From the NCBI GenBank assembly GCA_900764695.1, contig CAAFOY010000099.1:1-43791 (forward strand): a DNA stretch of 43,791 nt, read 5' to 3'. How positions within the stretch are numbered: position 1 is the stretch's first letter; each line of letters begins with the position of its first letter. Shown piece by piece: positions 6,861 to 16,889 of the stretch. Position numbers and translations under genes: made by a program. A model generated the notes under the pieces. It searched no databases. It saw only the letters and a list, made by a program, of their open reading frames with translations, and was not told the origin of the DNA. Origin of the DNA: Lachnospiraceae bacterium (GTDB lineage: Bacteria; Bacillota_A; Clostridia; Lachnospirales; Lachnospiraceae).

Positions 6861-9500
6861 TTATTTCTTTAAGTTTTCTAACTGTGACTGAACCTGCTTC
6901 ATCATTTCCTGATATTTAGCCTGTTTTTCTTTTTCTTCATTAATCTTCTTTTCAGGTGCCTTACTTACGAAGTTAGGATTTGCAAGCATTCCATTAACTC
7001 TTGCTAATTCCTTGTTTAATCTTTCTACTTCTTTTTCAAGACGTTCTATTTCTTTTGCAATATCAACTAATTCTGCAAATGGCATATATACAATTGCTTT
7101 GTGAAGAACTACTGATACGGCATCGTCATCAATGCCTGTCTTATCAGCCTGAATAATTACTTCACTTGCATGACCAAGTGTTGCAAAGAATACTTTACCA
7201 TTTTCAAATATATTTCTTGTAGCTTCATCATCTGATACAACAAATACTTTTGCTTTCTTGCTTGGTTTAACATTCATTTCAGCTCTTGTATTTCTAATAC
7301 CACGAACTGCTTCTTTAATTAATTCTACTGCATTTTCTTCATTAGCGAAAGCATATTCTTCTGTGTATACAGGCCATGATGAAATCATAATTGATTCTTC
7401 TTCATCCTGAATTGTACAGAATATTTCTTCTGTTACAAATGGCATATATGGATGAAGCATCTTTAATGCATCAATTAACACTTTCTTTAATGTCCAAAGT
7501 GCTGCATATCTTGTGTCATCTGTTTCACTGTATAATCTAGGTTTAACCATTTCAATGTACCAGTCACAGAATTCTTCCCAGATAAATTCGTAAATCTTAT
7601 CTGCTGCAATACCAAGTTCGTATTTTTCCATGTTATCTGTTACGTCTTTTACTAATGTATTTAACTTAGATAAAATCCACTTATCAGCATCTGTAAGCTG
7701 TTCAGGTTTCTTATTTAAATCAATACCTTCTTCAGGCATGTTCATCATAATAAATCTTGAAGCATTCCATACTTTGTTGGCAAAGTTTCTGCTTGCCTCT
7801 ACTCTTTCCCAATAGAAACGCATATCATTTCCGGGAGCATTACCTGTAATTAATGTAAATCTAAGAGCATCTGCACCATATTTATCAATTACTTCAAGTG
7901 GGTCAATTCCGTTTCCAAGAGACTTACTCATCTTACGTCCCTGTGAGTCTCTTACAAGGCCATGAATAAGTACTGTATCAAATGGAACTTTTCCTGTATG
8001 TTCAAGCCCTGAGAACATCATTCTGATTACCCAGAAGAAAATAATATCATATCCTGTTACAAGAACATTTGTAGGATAGAAATAATCCATCTCTTCTGTA
8101 TTATCAGGCCATCCGAGTGTTGAAAAAGGCCATAATGCTGATGAGAACCATGTATCAAGTGTATCAGGGTCCTGCCTCATTTCTTTACCACACTTAGGAC
8201 ATACTGCATGGTTATCCTTTGTTACAACCATTTCTCCACAGTCATCGCAATAAAATGCAGGAATTCTATGACCCCACCATAACTGACGTGAAATACACCA
8301 GTCACGAATATTTTCTAACCAATGGTAATAAGTTTTGTCAAAATGAGGTGGTACAAACTTTGTATCTCCATTCTTAACTGCTTCAATTGCAGGTTTTGCA
8401 ATTTCTTCCATCTTAACAAACCACTGTTTTGATACTCTTGGTTCAATTGTAGTATGGCATCTGTAACATGTACCTACATTATGTTCATGATCTTCAATCT
8501 TAACAAGATATCCTTCTTTATCCAAATCTTCAACAATTGCTTTTCTTGCTTCATATCTGTCCATACCTGCGTATTTTGGATAATCATCAACAATCTTAGC
8601 ATCATCTGTTAAGACATTAATTACAGGAAGATTGTGTCTAAGGCCTACTTCAAAGTCATTAGGATCATGTGCCGGTGTAATCTTAACAACACCTGTACCA
8701 AAGTCAATACCTACATAATCATCTGCTACAATAGGAATCTCTCTTCCAACTAAAGGAAGTGTAAGAGTCTTTCCTACTAAATGCTTATATCTGTCATCAT
8801 TTGGATTAACTGCTACTGCTGTATCACCAAGTAATGTTTCAGGTCTTGTTGTAGCAAGCTGAATATATCCTGAACCATCTGTTAAAGGATATCTTAAATG
8901 CCAGAATTTTCCTGCCTGATCTTCATATTCTACTTCTGCATCTGAAATAGAAGTAAGACAATGTGGACACCAGTTAATGATTCTTTCACCACGGTAAATC
9001 TGTCCCTTATTATATAAATTTACAAATACTTCTTTTACAGCCTTTGAACAGCCTTCATCCATTGTAAATCTTTCTCTGTCCCAGTCACATGATGAACCAA
9101 TTTTCTTAAGCTGTGAAACAATACGTCCACCATACTGTGCTTTCCATTGCCATGCTCTGTCTAAGAATTTTTCTCTTCCTAAATCTTCCTTTGTAATTCC
9201 TTCTTCACGCATCTTTTCAACAATCTTAGCTTCTGTTGCAATTGATGCATGGTCAGTTCCAGGAAGCCATAATGCTTCATATCCCTGCATTCTCTTAAAA
9301 CGTGTAAGTATATCCTGCATTGTGTTATCAAGGGCATGTCCCATATGAAGCTGCCCTGTAATATTTGGTGGTGGCATAACGATTGTAAATGGTTTCTTAC
9401 TTCTGTCTACTTCTGCATGAAAGTATTTCTTTTCCTGCCATTTTTCATATAATCTGTCTTCAATATCGGCAGGATTATAGTTCTTTTCTAATTCCTTCAT
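6861..9500 (-). CDS. valS: Valine--tRNA ligase
   Basis: Class Ia aminoacyl-tRNA synthetase charging tRNA-Val and editing mischarged threonine. It has the HIGH-type motif PPPNITGQLHMGHAL near the N-terminus and the KMSKS loop GRKMSKSLGNG. A connective-peptide editing domain includes TTRPETLLGDTAVAVNP. A zinc-type CPKCG/CDDCG pair lies in the insertion, and a C-terminal coiled-coil arm begins near IAKEIERLEKEVERLNKEL. I start at the ATG at 9500 (product beginning MKELEKNYNP), preceded by AAAGGAGTACACA; the frame extends upstream without a better site. Length 879 is normal. Controlled by the T-box leader upstream. Confidence 0.97.
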   Translation of the reverse strand: MKELEKNYNPADIEDRLYEKWQEKKYFHAEVDRSKKPFTIVMPPPNITGQLHMGHALDNTMQDILTRFKRMQGYEALWLPGTDHASIATEAKIVEKMREEGITKEDLGREKFLDRAWQWKAQYGGRIVSQLKKIGSSCDWDRERFTMDEGCSKAVKEVFVNLYNKGQIYRGERIINWCPHCLTSISDAEVEYEDQAGKFWHLRYPLTDGSGYIQLATTRPETLLGDTAVAVNPNDDRYKHLVGKTLTLPLVGREIPIVADDYVGIDFGTGVVKITPAHDPNDFEVGLRHNLPVINVLTDDAKIVDDYPKYAGMDRYEARKAIVEDLDKEGYLVKIEDHEHNVGTCYRCHTTIEPRVSKQWFVKMEEIAKPAIEAVKNGDTKFVPPHFDKTYYHWLENIRDWCISRQLWWGHRIPAFYCDDCGEMVVTKDNHAVCPKCGKEMRQDPDTLDTWFSSALWPFSTLGWPDNTEEMDYFYPTNVLVTGYDIIFFWVIRMMFSGLEHTGKVPFDTVLIHGLVRDSQGRKMSKSLGNGIDPLEVIDKYGADALRFTLITGNAPGNDMRFYWERVEASRNFANKVWNASRFIMMNMPEEGIDLNKKPEQLTDADKWILSKLNTLVKDVTDNMEKYELGIAADKIYEFIWEEFCDWYIEMVKPRLYSETDDTRYAALWTLKKVLIDALKMLHPYMPFVTEEIFCTIQDEEESIMISSWPVYTEEYAFANEENAVELIKEAVRGIRNTRAEMNVKPSKKAKVFVVSDDEATRNIFENGKVFFATLGHASEVIIQADKTGIDDDAVSVVLHKAIVYMPFAELVDIAKEIERLEKEVERLNKELARVNGMLANPNFVSKAPEKKINEEKEKQAKYQEMMKQVQSQLENLKK

Positions 9501-9555
9501 TGTGTACTCCTTTAAAATAATTTGTAATCCAGTCTGCAAATTATCATCCTTATGA

Positions 9556-9834
9556 ACGGAAAAAGACAGCTTTAAAATGCTGTCTCTTTTGTATGTTTAA
9601 ATCCACAGACATTTTCCTAAAAGGGCGAATATCCGCGGTACCACCTTTTGTTTTACTTATCATATCCTTAACGGGGACGAATCGTCATCAGCTACTGATA
9701 GTTTTTAACTGTTCACTGATGCTGCTCCAAAGCTACCTTCCCTCGCACTTACTTATAGGTCTTCCACCAACAACCTACTCTCTGTTAAGCAGTTACAAGA
9801 TACTCCTCTTCATCATAGCATTTATTTTTTTCTG
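9556..9834 (-). promoter_or_regulatory. T-box leader of valS with terminator
   Basis: Untranslated leader that senses uncharged tRNA-Val. On the minus strand the conserved Stem I distal-loop motif GGTGGAAGACC is at 9768-9758. A GTA triplet, the probable valine specifier, is at 9736-9734 on the 3' side of Stem I. The T-box proper AAGGTGGTACCGCGG is at 9647-9633. The terminator hairpin GACAGC/GCTGTC (9565-9584) is followed by TTTTTCC. The antiterminator would pair the T-box region with the 5' part of the terminator. Specifier assignment is inference. Confidence 0.93.
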
Positions 9835-9840
9835 TTTTTT

Positions 9841-9869
9841 ATCATAATAATTAAAAAGTTATTTGTCAA
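9841..9869 (-). promoter_or_regulatory. Sigma-A promoter of valS
   Basis: Minus strand TTGACA (9869-9864), a 17-bp spacer and TATGAT (9846-9841), placing the start near 9834, just before the T-box leader. It begins only about 28 bp beyond the stop codon of the TPR gene at 9897. Confidence 0.85.
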
Positions 9870-9896
9870 CTGCCTAAGCTAAACCTTCACAATTTC

Positions 9897-10676
9897 TTAA
9901 CTATTTATTTCTACAATATATTCTCTCTTACGTCGGCTAATATAATCTTTCTCAATTGTGTCGTTCCAATTTACATGAATATGAGCCTTAAGCTGTATGA
10001 TTTCTGTTCTAAGTCTGTTAACTACCTGATCACTTACTTTGTATTTTTCAACATCGTTTTTCAAATTAGTAGCATTACCTGACATAAGGTCACACAATAT
10101 TATTGACTCTAATGATTCTGCAGCACTATTTAATCTATATGCATTTCTAAATGCCACTAAAGCCTCATCGTACTCAAACAGTCTTGTATAGGCAACTCCT
10201 AAATTATTATAAACACTTCCATAAAAAGTTTCTGATAATTCACTATTTGTTCCCTTATTTATAATGCTCTGATAAAAAGAAATTGCCATATTATATTTAT
10301 GATTATCAAGTAATATGTCTGCCTTAGCCTTTATTCTTTCGGCAGATGTTTTTGAATTAAGCATTACTAAATGTCTTTCTAAATCATCTGCTTCCTTTTG
10401 TGTGTAATATCCTGAATTTTTTATTACAAATGCAATCATTTCGCCTAGATTACCATTTTTATTTAATGCCTGTCTTAGCCCTGTTGCTATTGTTGTCTGC
10501 TTTAATTCATTTTCAATATAATCAATCAGACTTTCACTAAAAAATTCTTCATCCACTAAATAAAGATAATTATAAAGATAATAATTTAATTCTTCTATCG
10601 AATATATATTTTTATTAATTTCAGTTATATAATAAGGTTTTTCTGAGTGCAATGTGCACATTGTGATGTCACTCAT
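9897..10676 (-). CDS. TPR-repeat protein downstream of the DUF5716 gene
   Basis: A 259-residue, probably cytosolic protein with no signal peptide or membrane helix. The N-terminal third (about 1-90) contains an aromatic-rich stretch around IEELNYYLYNYLYLVDEEF. TPR-like helices follow at about 95-205, including YGSVYNNLGVAYTRLFEYDEALVAFRNAYRL, then a basic C-terminus. Its ATG overlaps the stop of the Hsp70-like gene by 4 nt, so translation is coupled. It is the last member of the rarA-DUF5717-DUF5716 string. TPR proteins often serve as co-chaperones of Hsp70s, and the context makes that a reasonable guess here, but no known co-chaperone family is recognised. Confidence 0.8.
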   Translation of the reverse strand: MSDITMCTLHSEKPYYITEINKNIYSIEELNYYLYNYLYLVDEEFFSESLIDYIENELKQTTIATGLRQALNKNGNLGEMIAFVIKNSGYYTQKEADDLERHLVMLNSKTSAERIKAKADILLDNHKYNMAISFYQSIINKGTNSELSETFYGSVYNNLGVAYTRLFEYDEALVAFRNAYRLNSAAESLESIILCDLMSGNATNLKNDVEKYKVSDQVVNRLRTEIIQLKAHIHVNWNDTIEKDYISRRKREYIVEINS

Positions 10677-11908
10677 ACTGTCACTTCCTCTCTAACTACT
10701 TTTCCTGAGCTCTCATAGAATTCTCCAAATCCGATATCTTTTATCTCTATTGCAAACTTATTTTCATTTACATATGCAAATTTTATCCGGATTCTTACTG
10801 TCTTATTTTTTCTTGCCGGGAAATCCTGTAAATCAATATAAAAGTTTTCTGATTCTTTTGTAATAGGTGACTGTATTGTGAATTTTGCTATTGTCGGTTT
10901 ATCCAAAATACATTCTGCAACAGCACCTGCTTCGTACCAGTTAGTTCCTATTTTTGAAAGCACAAGCTGTTTCTCGCTTCCCTGATGGTTTACTTCCATA
11001 GAAACATTTACCTTAGTTCTTCCCTTACAGGATATGATATAATCACTAAAATTTGAAATATAAAACAATTCTTTAGCACCATAAACTGCACCTTTTACTA
11101 TCAGGTTATTTCCTTTAAATACACGTCGGTTGTTACATGTTTTTTTAAGTGTATTTTTCCAGTCTCCACTATAAAAACCTTCACCTGAAAAATATACTGC
11201 TGAAATAACGTGTTCATTCAATTCTTCGTCCATAAAATCTTCAAGAATTTTGTCAGCCTCATCAATATCTGTTTTAATATTATCAAATGTTAAAACATCA
11301 TCTAATTTTTTCGTTTCTACATCTGCTATATGTGCTTCTCTTGTATGTCTTATGCTAAGTCTTCTATAAACAAGCCCCTGCTGTGAAAAATCCAACATTA
11401 AAACATTATTTACCCACACATCTTTATGCTGGTTTAACACATAGTAGATAAAACTTTCTGAATGGCTTAATATTTTTGTATTTTCTTTCTTATATCCTAA
11501 AGCTTCTATAGTTTCATAAAAGCATTCCATTATTTCCACTGTCAAATTATCTACTGTCATTACAATGCTTTTAATTATCTGCCCGTTTGTGTAATTTGCC
11601 GCTAATTTTACAAAATAAGCTATATATGCTTTCATCATTGCTCTATTCTGGTCTTTTAACTCATCATAAAACAATGCTTCCGGTAGGTTTGTAACAACTT
11701 TTCCACTTTCTCTCTGGCTTCTGTTAATTGCCTCTTCGCCTACTGACCATTCTTTTAATTCATCATTAAAAAACATAACTGTAGGTACAAGAAAATGCTT
11801 ATCCTGTCCAACGCTAATTGATTCAGGCTCCCCTGCATCATTCAAAAATGCCAACTGAGAAAAATCACTTGAAAAATCTATTCCAAGAATAAGTGCTTTA
11901 TTATTCAT
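10673..11908 (-). CDS. Hsp70/actin-fold protein, DUF5716 family
   Basis: A 411-residue protein that I place in DUF5716. The N-terminus ALILGIDFSSDFSQLAFLND resembles the phosphate-1 loop of Hsp70-type ATPases. LMLDFSQQGLVYRRL (about 169-183) sits where phosphate-2 should be, and AVYFSGEGFYSG followed by VKGAVYGAKEL resembles the adenosine region. These motifs are degenerate. Residues about 285-405 are beta-rich and end like an Hsp70 substrate-binding beta domain (NENKFAIEIKDIGFGEF); a helical lid is absent. AGGAGG precedes the ATG. It lies between the DUF5717 gene (15 bp gap) and the TPR gene (4-nt overlap). Hsp70 likeness is my inference from motif order. Confidence 0.75.
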   Translation of the reverse strand: MNNKALILGIDFSSDFSQLAFLNDAGEPESISVGQDKHFLVPTVMFFNDELKEWSVGEEAINRSQRESGKVVTNLPEALFYDELKDQNRAMMKAYIAYFVKLAANYTNGQIIKSIVMTVDNLTVEIMECFYETIEALGYKKENTKILSHSESFIYYVLNQHKDVWVNNVLMLDFSQQGLVYRRLSIRHTREAHIADVETKKLDDVLTFDNIKTDIDEADKILEDFMDEELNEHVISAVYFSGEGFYSGDWKNTLKKTCNNRRVFKGNNLIVKGAVYGAKELFYISNFSDYIISCKGRTKVNVSMEVNHQGSEKQLVLSKIGTNWYEAGAVAECILDKPTIAKFTIQSPITKESENFYIDLQDFPARKNKTVRIRIKFAYVNENKFAIEIKDIGFGEFYESSGKVVREEVTV

Positions 11909-11923
11909 TGTTATTCCTCCTGC

Positions 11924-14900
11924 CTATAGTAACTTAAATAACTGTTCTGATGCATCCGTATGAAGTTCATATGTTTCCATAAGTTCTCTTGCATCCTTAT
12001 CTCTGTGAAGTTCTTTGCAAATCATCATGCCGTTAAGCATTCCAAATCTTCCTTCATCATTAAAAATATCTTTCTGATTTATTTTCATTGTATATTTCTT
12101 TGTCTCAATACTGTCAGTTTCAGATATTTCTTCAAAATAATATTCTATTTCTTCTCCAAAGAACATAATTACATCTTTTGTAAATATTCCTGAATAAACA
12201 CTACGCATTTCTTCAGTTTTTTCCTTTGTTTCGCCTGTTATGGATTTTATCTTATAAGTAATGTATACTTTATTCTTTGGATTTGTACGATAGTCAATTA
12301 TGGTTTTATCCACTATATTGTATGGAACTGCAAACCATTTATTAAACTTCTTATAAAATTCAAATACAATATTCTTTTTAGCTAACTGACTCATCAGTTT
12401 CTTTGATGTTTCAATCTGTTCCTGTGTTACATGCTCACTTTCAATCACATGTGACAAATATCCGATTTTTGAAATAACTGTCACTTCCGTTCCATCCTTA
12501 ATATCCTGCTGCATTATATCCCATGTTGAATCCGGACAAGGAATATTTTTAACAAAATAATTATATGAAACATATGTGTAAAACGCTTTTCTAATTGTTG
12601 CATATGAAGGATTCTGTACATATTTATTAAATATTCCATGAATTCTTTCACTTACATCCCCTTCAAAAATGCACTGAACAAGTAGTCTTTCCGTCAATGT
12701 GTTTTCAATTATGTTCTTTTTATTAATTTCCTCATATAACATAAACATTTCTTCGTTTGTTCCAAGGAAAAATCTTCCAAGATAAGCAAGAATTACTCTT
12801 GTAACCTTATTCATCCTAAATAATTTCACACACATTTCAAGTATAAAAGCATCTTCTTCAAACTCTGTTTCTTTAATTATTCCTGTACAAAATTCTTCAA
12901 CACTTTCATCGCTTAATCTTTCCGGACCATATTCTAATATATACGGATATACACTCTTATATTTCTTATTTGCAATAAGTATTGACATTATTTTATTTCT
13001 GGAGTCTTTATCTAACTCGTTCATATTCATTTCCATTACATAATCATCATACTCATCTAAATAAGAATTCTTATAATAGTAAGAAACAATTTCATTTAAA
13101 AGATATTTTCTATATGTTCCTCTTATATTTTCAACATTAAGCATATCCTTTAACATCTGTAAAATATCAACATTTGCTGATTTTTTTATGTTTTTTTCTA
13201 TCTTTGCTAACTTTAAGTAGATGCTTCCATTATCTACCTCAGAAATCTTAACATTTCTTAAAATTTTCCTGCATGTATATTCTATATTTACGTATTTGTT
13301 TCTATCTTTGTCCACAAATATTATTACAGGGTTGTCTGTATATATTTCAACAAAAGCCTCTCCTCCATTAAGGTGAACCTGCTGAGGTTCGTCTAATTCT
13401 TTATGGTATATTATAACTTCTGTAATATTTGGATTATCAACAGTTATTCTCCATGCATTTAATATACTAGGTAATGATTTTGTCATTCTGTTGTTAACAA
13501 AATGTGGTGTGAGCATTTTTTTGTACAATTCAATAAGATTATTATCAATATGCTTATTAATAATCTCTTCTTCTACATATTTTTCTAATCCGGCTTTGTA
13601 TTTTTTATACATCTCACTTGCCTGGTCAAAATATTTAATTATATTCTGATATAAATATGCTTTATTATAGGCTAACGTTTCCGTTGTAAACGCAAAGTAT
13701 TTGTATATCTGTGGATATAATTTAAACATTTTTGTTGTATCAATTGTGTACATATAATACTCGTAAAGTTTTGTTACTTTGACATCATGTTTAACTCCGG
13801 CATCATACCATTTAAAATAGAACTGTTTCTTTTTGTCTCCGCTTACAAGCATCTGGCAAATTCCTTCCAGTACTTTCACATCTTCTGTCTTTTCATATAA
13901 ATCAGCCAATATTTCAAATTTTATTTTGTCAAATTGTTTTTCTTTTTCAAACAAAGTAACTATCTGCTTATTTAAATTGTCGTTGTACATATCATATTTA
14001 TTTATGAATCTCAAAAGTAATAATTCAAATTTATTTATAACCCTTAATAGTTCCGGTTGCTTTGAAATTATTTTTGCCGCTTCATACAACATCACAGGAC
14101 TTGTACATCCTTTATTAAACTGATCTTTTACCAAAGTATATTTAAGACTTGGATTTTGGTCATATCTGTCATCCATGTACATTAACATCCACAATAATTT
14201 CCATGAATCATAACCATTTTCATAATAGTTCTTTATTTCTTTTCGAACTTCTTCTGTGTAAGTAGCATTTTGCTTATATATCGTTTTCAAATATAAATAA
14301 TAGCAATATGCTTCAACACTCTTAAGTTTGTTATTTGTCTTACTTACTGATACTAATTTTGACAATTGCATAAGATATGAAGTAATCTGTTCTTCTTCAC
14401 CATCTAATATTGTAAGTTGAGTTTTTATCAACAATGCCATTATATCTTCATTGTTATAATGTAATCTTTTCTCTGCAATGTCCTCTGTTGACTTTTTCCA
14501 ATCTAATGAGTTTATCTTTCCGGTACGGAAATTCATATATAATCTCATCACATCAATAATATCCTTTTTATTTTCGATATATTTAGATATATCTTCTGTA
14601 GGATTGTTAACATGAATTTTATATGTTAAGGTCTGATTAACTGTCTTTAACACAATTTCTGCATAATTACTGCCCCTGTGTAATTTGAATGGATTTATCA
14701 AATATTCATATTCGCAGGTGTTTCCAATAAAATTGTCCAGATTTATTTCATTTTTGCAGTTATGAAGTATTTCACCATTAATTTCAACTTTTATGTCTAC
14801 ATATCCCCAACCACTCTTTGTAATTTTAAGAGAGTCTGCATAAGATTCCTTTATATCTTCGTATGTCTTTTCATTATCTACAATACTGATTGTAACAGGT

Positions 14901-15466
14901 TCTTTAAGGCCTTTTTTAACAAGGAATTCTTCCATTGCTATCTCTTTGTTATAATTTTTCATCAATTCATTGTACAAGGCTCTTGTATAAACATCCTGTC
15001 CGATAATGTTGTGTTTAAATTCTCTTGACATAAACAATTTAATAGCTTCCTCATGAGAATACTGAACTAATTTTGTAAAATCCTCAAGATTATTTATTGG
15101 TCCCATTGAAGATTCTATATTTTCTTCCTTCACATGAATATTAAAATTAACAGAAAACTCTCCGGCATTTGATACTATGTCTATTTTACCTGACACATCG
15201 TCTCCCGGATAAAGATGTTCAGTATTCGCCTCAAATCTGATTGTATTGTCTTTTCCTAAAAACTGATCATTTTTTAGTTTCAAATGATAATCTGAAGAAT
15301 ATACCACTCCTTTTATATTCATATTTGATTCAGAGCGGATGTTAAATGAGCCGTAGGCTATCTCCCCTTTTGCTAACACCATATCAAAGCTATTATGGGA
15401 AATCTGTGCCTTAGGCACTTCATAATCTACATTTCCAATTGCTAATTTTTCTATTAATGCTTTCAA
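11924..15466 (-). CDS. Large DUF5717 family protein
   Basis: An 1180-residue protein with no signal peptide or membrane helix, so probably cytosolic. Residues 1-110 look like a beta-sandwich (alternating strands around GEIAYGSFNIRSESNMNIKG and YPGDDVSGKIDIVSN). A second beta segment lies at about 190-285. A long alpha-helical repeat region with many aromatic residues fills about 290-650 and 760-1050. The end returns to beta structure (KVYITYKIKSITGETKEKTE). The start is TTG at 15466 with AAAGGTGATAAA upstream. It sits 27 bp after rarA and immediately before the Hsp70-like gene. I recognise it as DUF5717, a family known mainly from Lachnospiraceae; its function is unknown. Confidence 0.8.
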   Translation of the reverse strand: MKALIEKLAIGNVDYEVPKAQISHNSFDMVLAKGEIAYGSFNIRSESNMNIKGVVYSSDYHLKLKNDQFLGKDNTIRFEANTEHLYPGDDVSGKIDIVSNAGEFSVNFNIHVKEENIESSMGPINNLEDFTKLVQYSHEEAIKLFMSREFKHNIIGQDVYTRALYNELMKNYNKEIAMEEFLVKKGLKEPVTISIVDNEKTYEDIKESYADSLKITKSGWGYVDIKVEINGEILHNCKNEINLDNFIGNTCEYEYLINPFKLHRGSNYAEIVLKTVNQTLTYKIHVNNPTEDISKYIENKKDIIDVMRLYMNFRTGKINSLDWKKSTEDIAEKRLHYNNEDIMALLIKTQLTILDGEEEQITSYLMQLSKLVSVSKTNNKLKSVEAYCYYLYLKTIYKQNATYTEEVRKEIKNYYENGYDSWKLLWMLMYMDDRYDQNPSLKYTLVKDQFNKGCTSPVMLYEAAKIISKQPELLRVINKFELLLLRFINKYDMYNDNLNKQIVTLFEKEKQFDKIKFEILADLYEKTEDVKVLEGICQMLVSGDKKKQFYFKWYDAGVKHDVKVTKLYEYYMYTIDTTKMFKLYPQIYKYFAFTTETLAYNKAYLYQNIIKYFDQASEMYKKYKAGLEKYVEEEIINKHIDNNLIELYKKMLTPHFVNNRMTKSLPSILNAWRITVDNPNITEVIIYHKELDEPQQVHLNGGEAFVEIYTDNPVIIFVDKDRNKYVNIEYTCRKILRNVKISEVDNGSIYLKLAKIEKNIKKSANVDILQMLKDMLNVENIRGTYRKYLLNEIVSYYYKNSYLDEYDDYVMEMNMNELDKDSRNKIMSILIANKKYKSVYPYILEYGPERLSDESVEEFCTGIIKETEFEEDAFILEMCVKLFRMNKVTRVILAYLGRFFLGTNEEMFMLYEEINKKNIIENTLTERLLVQCIFEGDVSERIHGIFNKYVQNPSYATIRKAFYTYVSYNYFVKNIPCPDSTWDIMQQDIKDGTEVTVISKIGYLSHVIESEHVTQEQIETSKKLMSQLAKKNIVFEFYKKFNKWFAVPYNIVDKTIIDYRTNPKNKVYITYKIKSITGETKEKTEEMRSVYSGIFTKDVIMFFGEEIEYYFEEISETDSIETKKYTMKINQKDIFNDEGRFGMLNGMMICKELHRDKDARELMETYELHTDASEQLFKLL

Positions 15467-15493
15467 TTTATCACCTTTCTAATCACTCTAGTG

Positions 15494-16810
15494 CTATCCC
15501 TTTATCTTTTTAAAATGTTCTTTTACTTTAACTTCGTATCCTAAATCTCCCGGATTGTAAAATACTTCATTTACAAGCTCATCCGGCAAATATTGCTGAT
15601 TAACATAATGATTTTCATAATCGTGTGCATATTTGTAGCCATCACCATGTCCAAGCTTTGCTGCGCCTTTATAATGTGCATCCATTAAGTGAACCGGTAT
15701 TCCTGATATCTTTGTATTCTGTACTGCACTCATCGCCTTCTCTAATCCCATATAAGAAGCGTTGCTTTTCGGTGCAGTAGCCATATATACCACTGCCTCT
15801 GCCAATATTATCTTTGCTTCAGGCATTCCAATCTGGTGGACGGCATTTGCAGCAGACACGGCAACTGTTAATGCATTAGGATCTGCCATTCCCACATCTT
15901 CCGCCGCTGATATCATAATTCGTCTTGCTATAAATTCAACACTTTCACCTGCATAAAGCATTTTTGCCAAATAGTAAAGTGCCGCATCAGGATCTGAGCC
16001 TCTCATACTTTTTATAAATGCAGATACTGTATCATAATGGTTGTCTCCTGATTTATCATATCGGATGGCTCTTTTCTGAATACATTGTTCTGCAACTTCC
16101 ATTGTTATGTGGATTGTTCCATCTTCACTTTTATCAGTAGTTAAAATTCCTAATTCAATAGCATTTAATGCTGTTCTTGCATCACCATTTGAAATTTCGG
16201 CTAAAAAGTCAGCCGCATCATCATCTATTCTCGCATTAAACGCTCCCATTCCTTTTTCTTTATCATTAACTGCTCTTAAAATTAGCTGCTTTATATTATC
16301 TGTTGAAAGCGGCTTTAATTCAAACACAATAGAACGTGAAATTAAAGCCCCATTAACTTCAAAGTATGGATTTTCAGTGGTTGCTCCTATAAGAATTAAC
16401 GTTCCATCTTCTACAAATGGTAAAAGGTAATCCTGCTGTCCCTTATTAAAGCGATGAATTTCATCTACAAACAATATAGTCTTTCTTCCATACATACCCA
16501 TTGTCTGTTTAGCCTTTTCCACTACTTCTTCCATATCTTTCTTGCCTGCAACAGTAGCATTTATCTGAGTAAATTCTGCGCTTGTTGTATTCGCAATTAC
16601 TTTTGCCAATGTTGTTTTCCCAGTCCCCGGTGGTCCATAAAAAATAATTGAACTTAACTTATCTGCTTTAATTGCTCTATATAAAAGTTTATCTTTACCT
16701 ATAATATGCTCCTGTCCAACTACTTCGTCTAATGTTGTTGGTCTTAGCCTGCTTGCTAATGGAGAATCCTTCTCCATATTTTCATTTCTCATAAAATCAA
16801 ATAAATCCAT
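15494..16810 (-). CDS. rarA: Replication-associated recombination protein RarA (MgsA)
   Basis: AAA+ ATPase of the clamp-loader type that acts at stalled forks with SSB. Visible are the family N-terminus PLASRLRPTTLDEVVGQEHIIG, Walker A FYGPPGTGKTTLAKV, Walker B ILFVDEIHRF, sensor 1 GATTENPYFEVN and the sensor 2/oligomerisation region beginning at RGSDPDAALYYLAKML. An upstream GTG would add three residues, but AAGGA lies 10 nt before the ATG at 16810, so I use that. It is first in a minus-strand string with the DUF5717, DUF5716 and TPR genes. Length is normal for the family. Confidence 0.95.
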   Translation of the reverse strand: MDLFDFMRNENMEKDSPLASRLRPTTLDEVVGQEHIIGKDKLLYRAIKADKLSSIIFYGPPGTGKTTLAKVIANTTSAEFTQINATVAGKKDMEEVVEKAKQTMGMYGRKTILFVDEIHRFNKGQQDYLLPFVEDGTLILIGATTENPYFEVNGALISRSIVFELKPLSTDNIKQLILRAVNDKEKGMGAFNARIDDDAADFLAEISNGDARTALNAIELGILTTDKSEDGTIHITMEVAEQCIQKRAIRYDKSGDNHYDTVSAFIKSMRGSDPDAALYYLAKMLYAGESVEFIARRIMISAAEDVGMADPNALTVAVSAANAVHQIGMPEAKIILAEAVVYMATAPKSNASYMGLEKAMSAVQNTKISGIPVHLMDAHYKGAAKLGHGDGYKYAHDYENHYVNQQYLPDELVNEVFYNPGDLGYEVKVKEHFKKIKG

Positions 16811-16877
16811 TGATTTCACTTCCTTATTTTACTTTTAATTACTCACTTTTGAATTATCTGACCCAATAATCAAAATT

Positions 16878-16886
16878 ATTTTAACA
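16878..16886 (-). promoter_or_regulatory. Candidate extended -10 promoter of rarA operon
   Basis: Minus-strand TGTTAAAAT lies about 68 bp before the rarA start codon. It resembles the TGTTACAAT element before the DUF2752 gene, and both have a TTG base just upstream. No convincing -35 was found. Confidence 0.35.
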
Positions 16887-16889
16887 CAA

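Noticed and set aside
9593..9847. 84-codon plus-strand frame upstream of valS
   Set aside because: It is the complement of the T-box leader, whose conserved RNA motifs explain the sequence.
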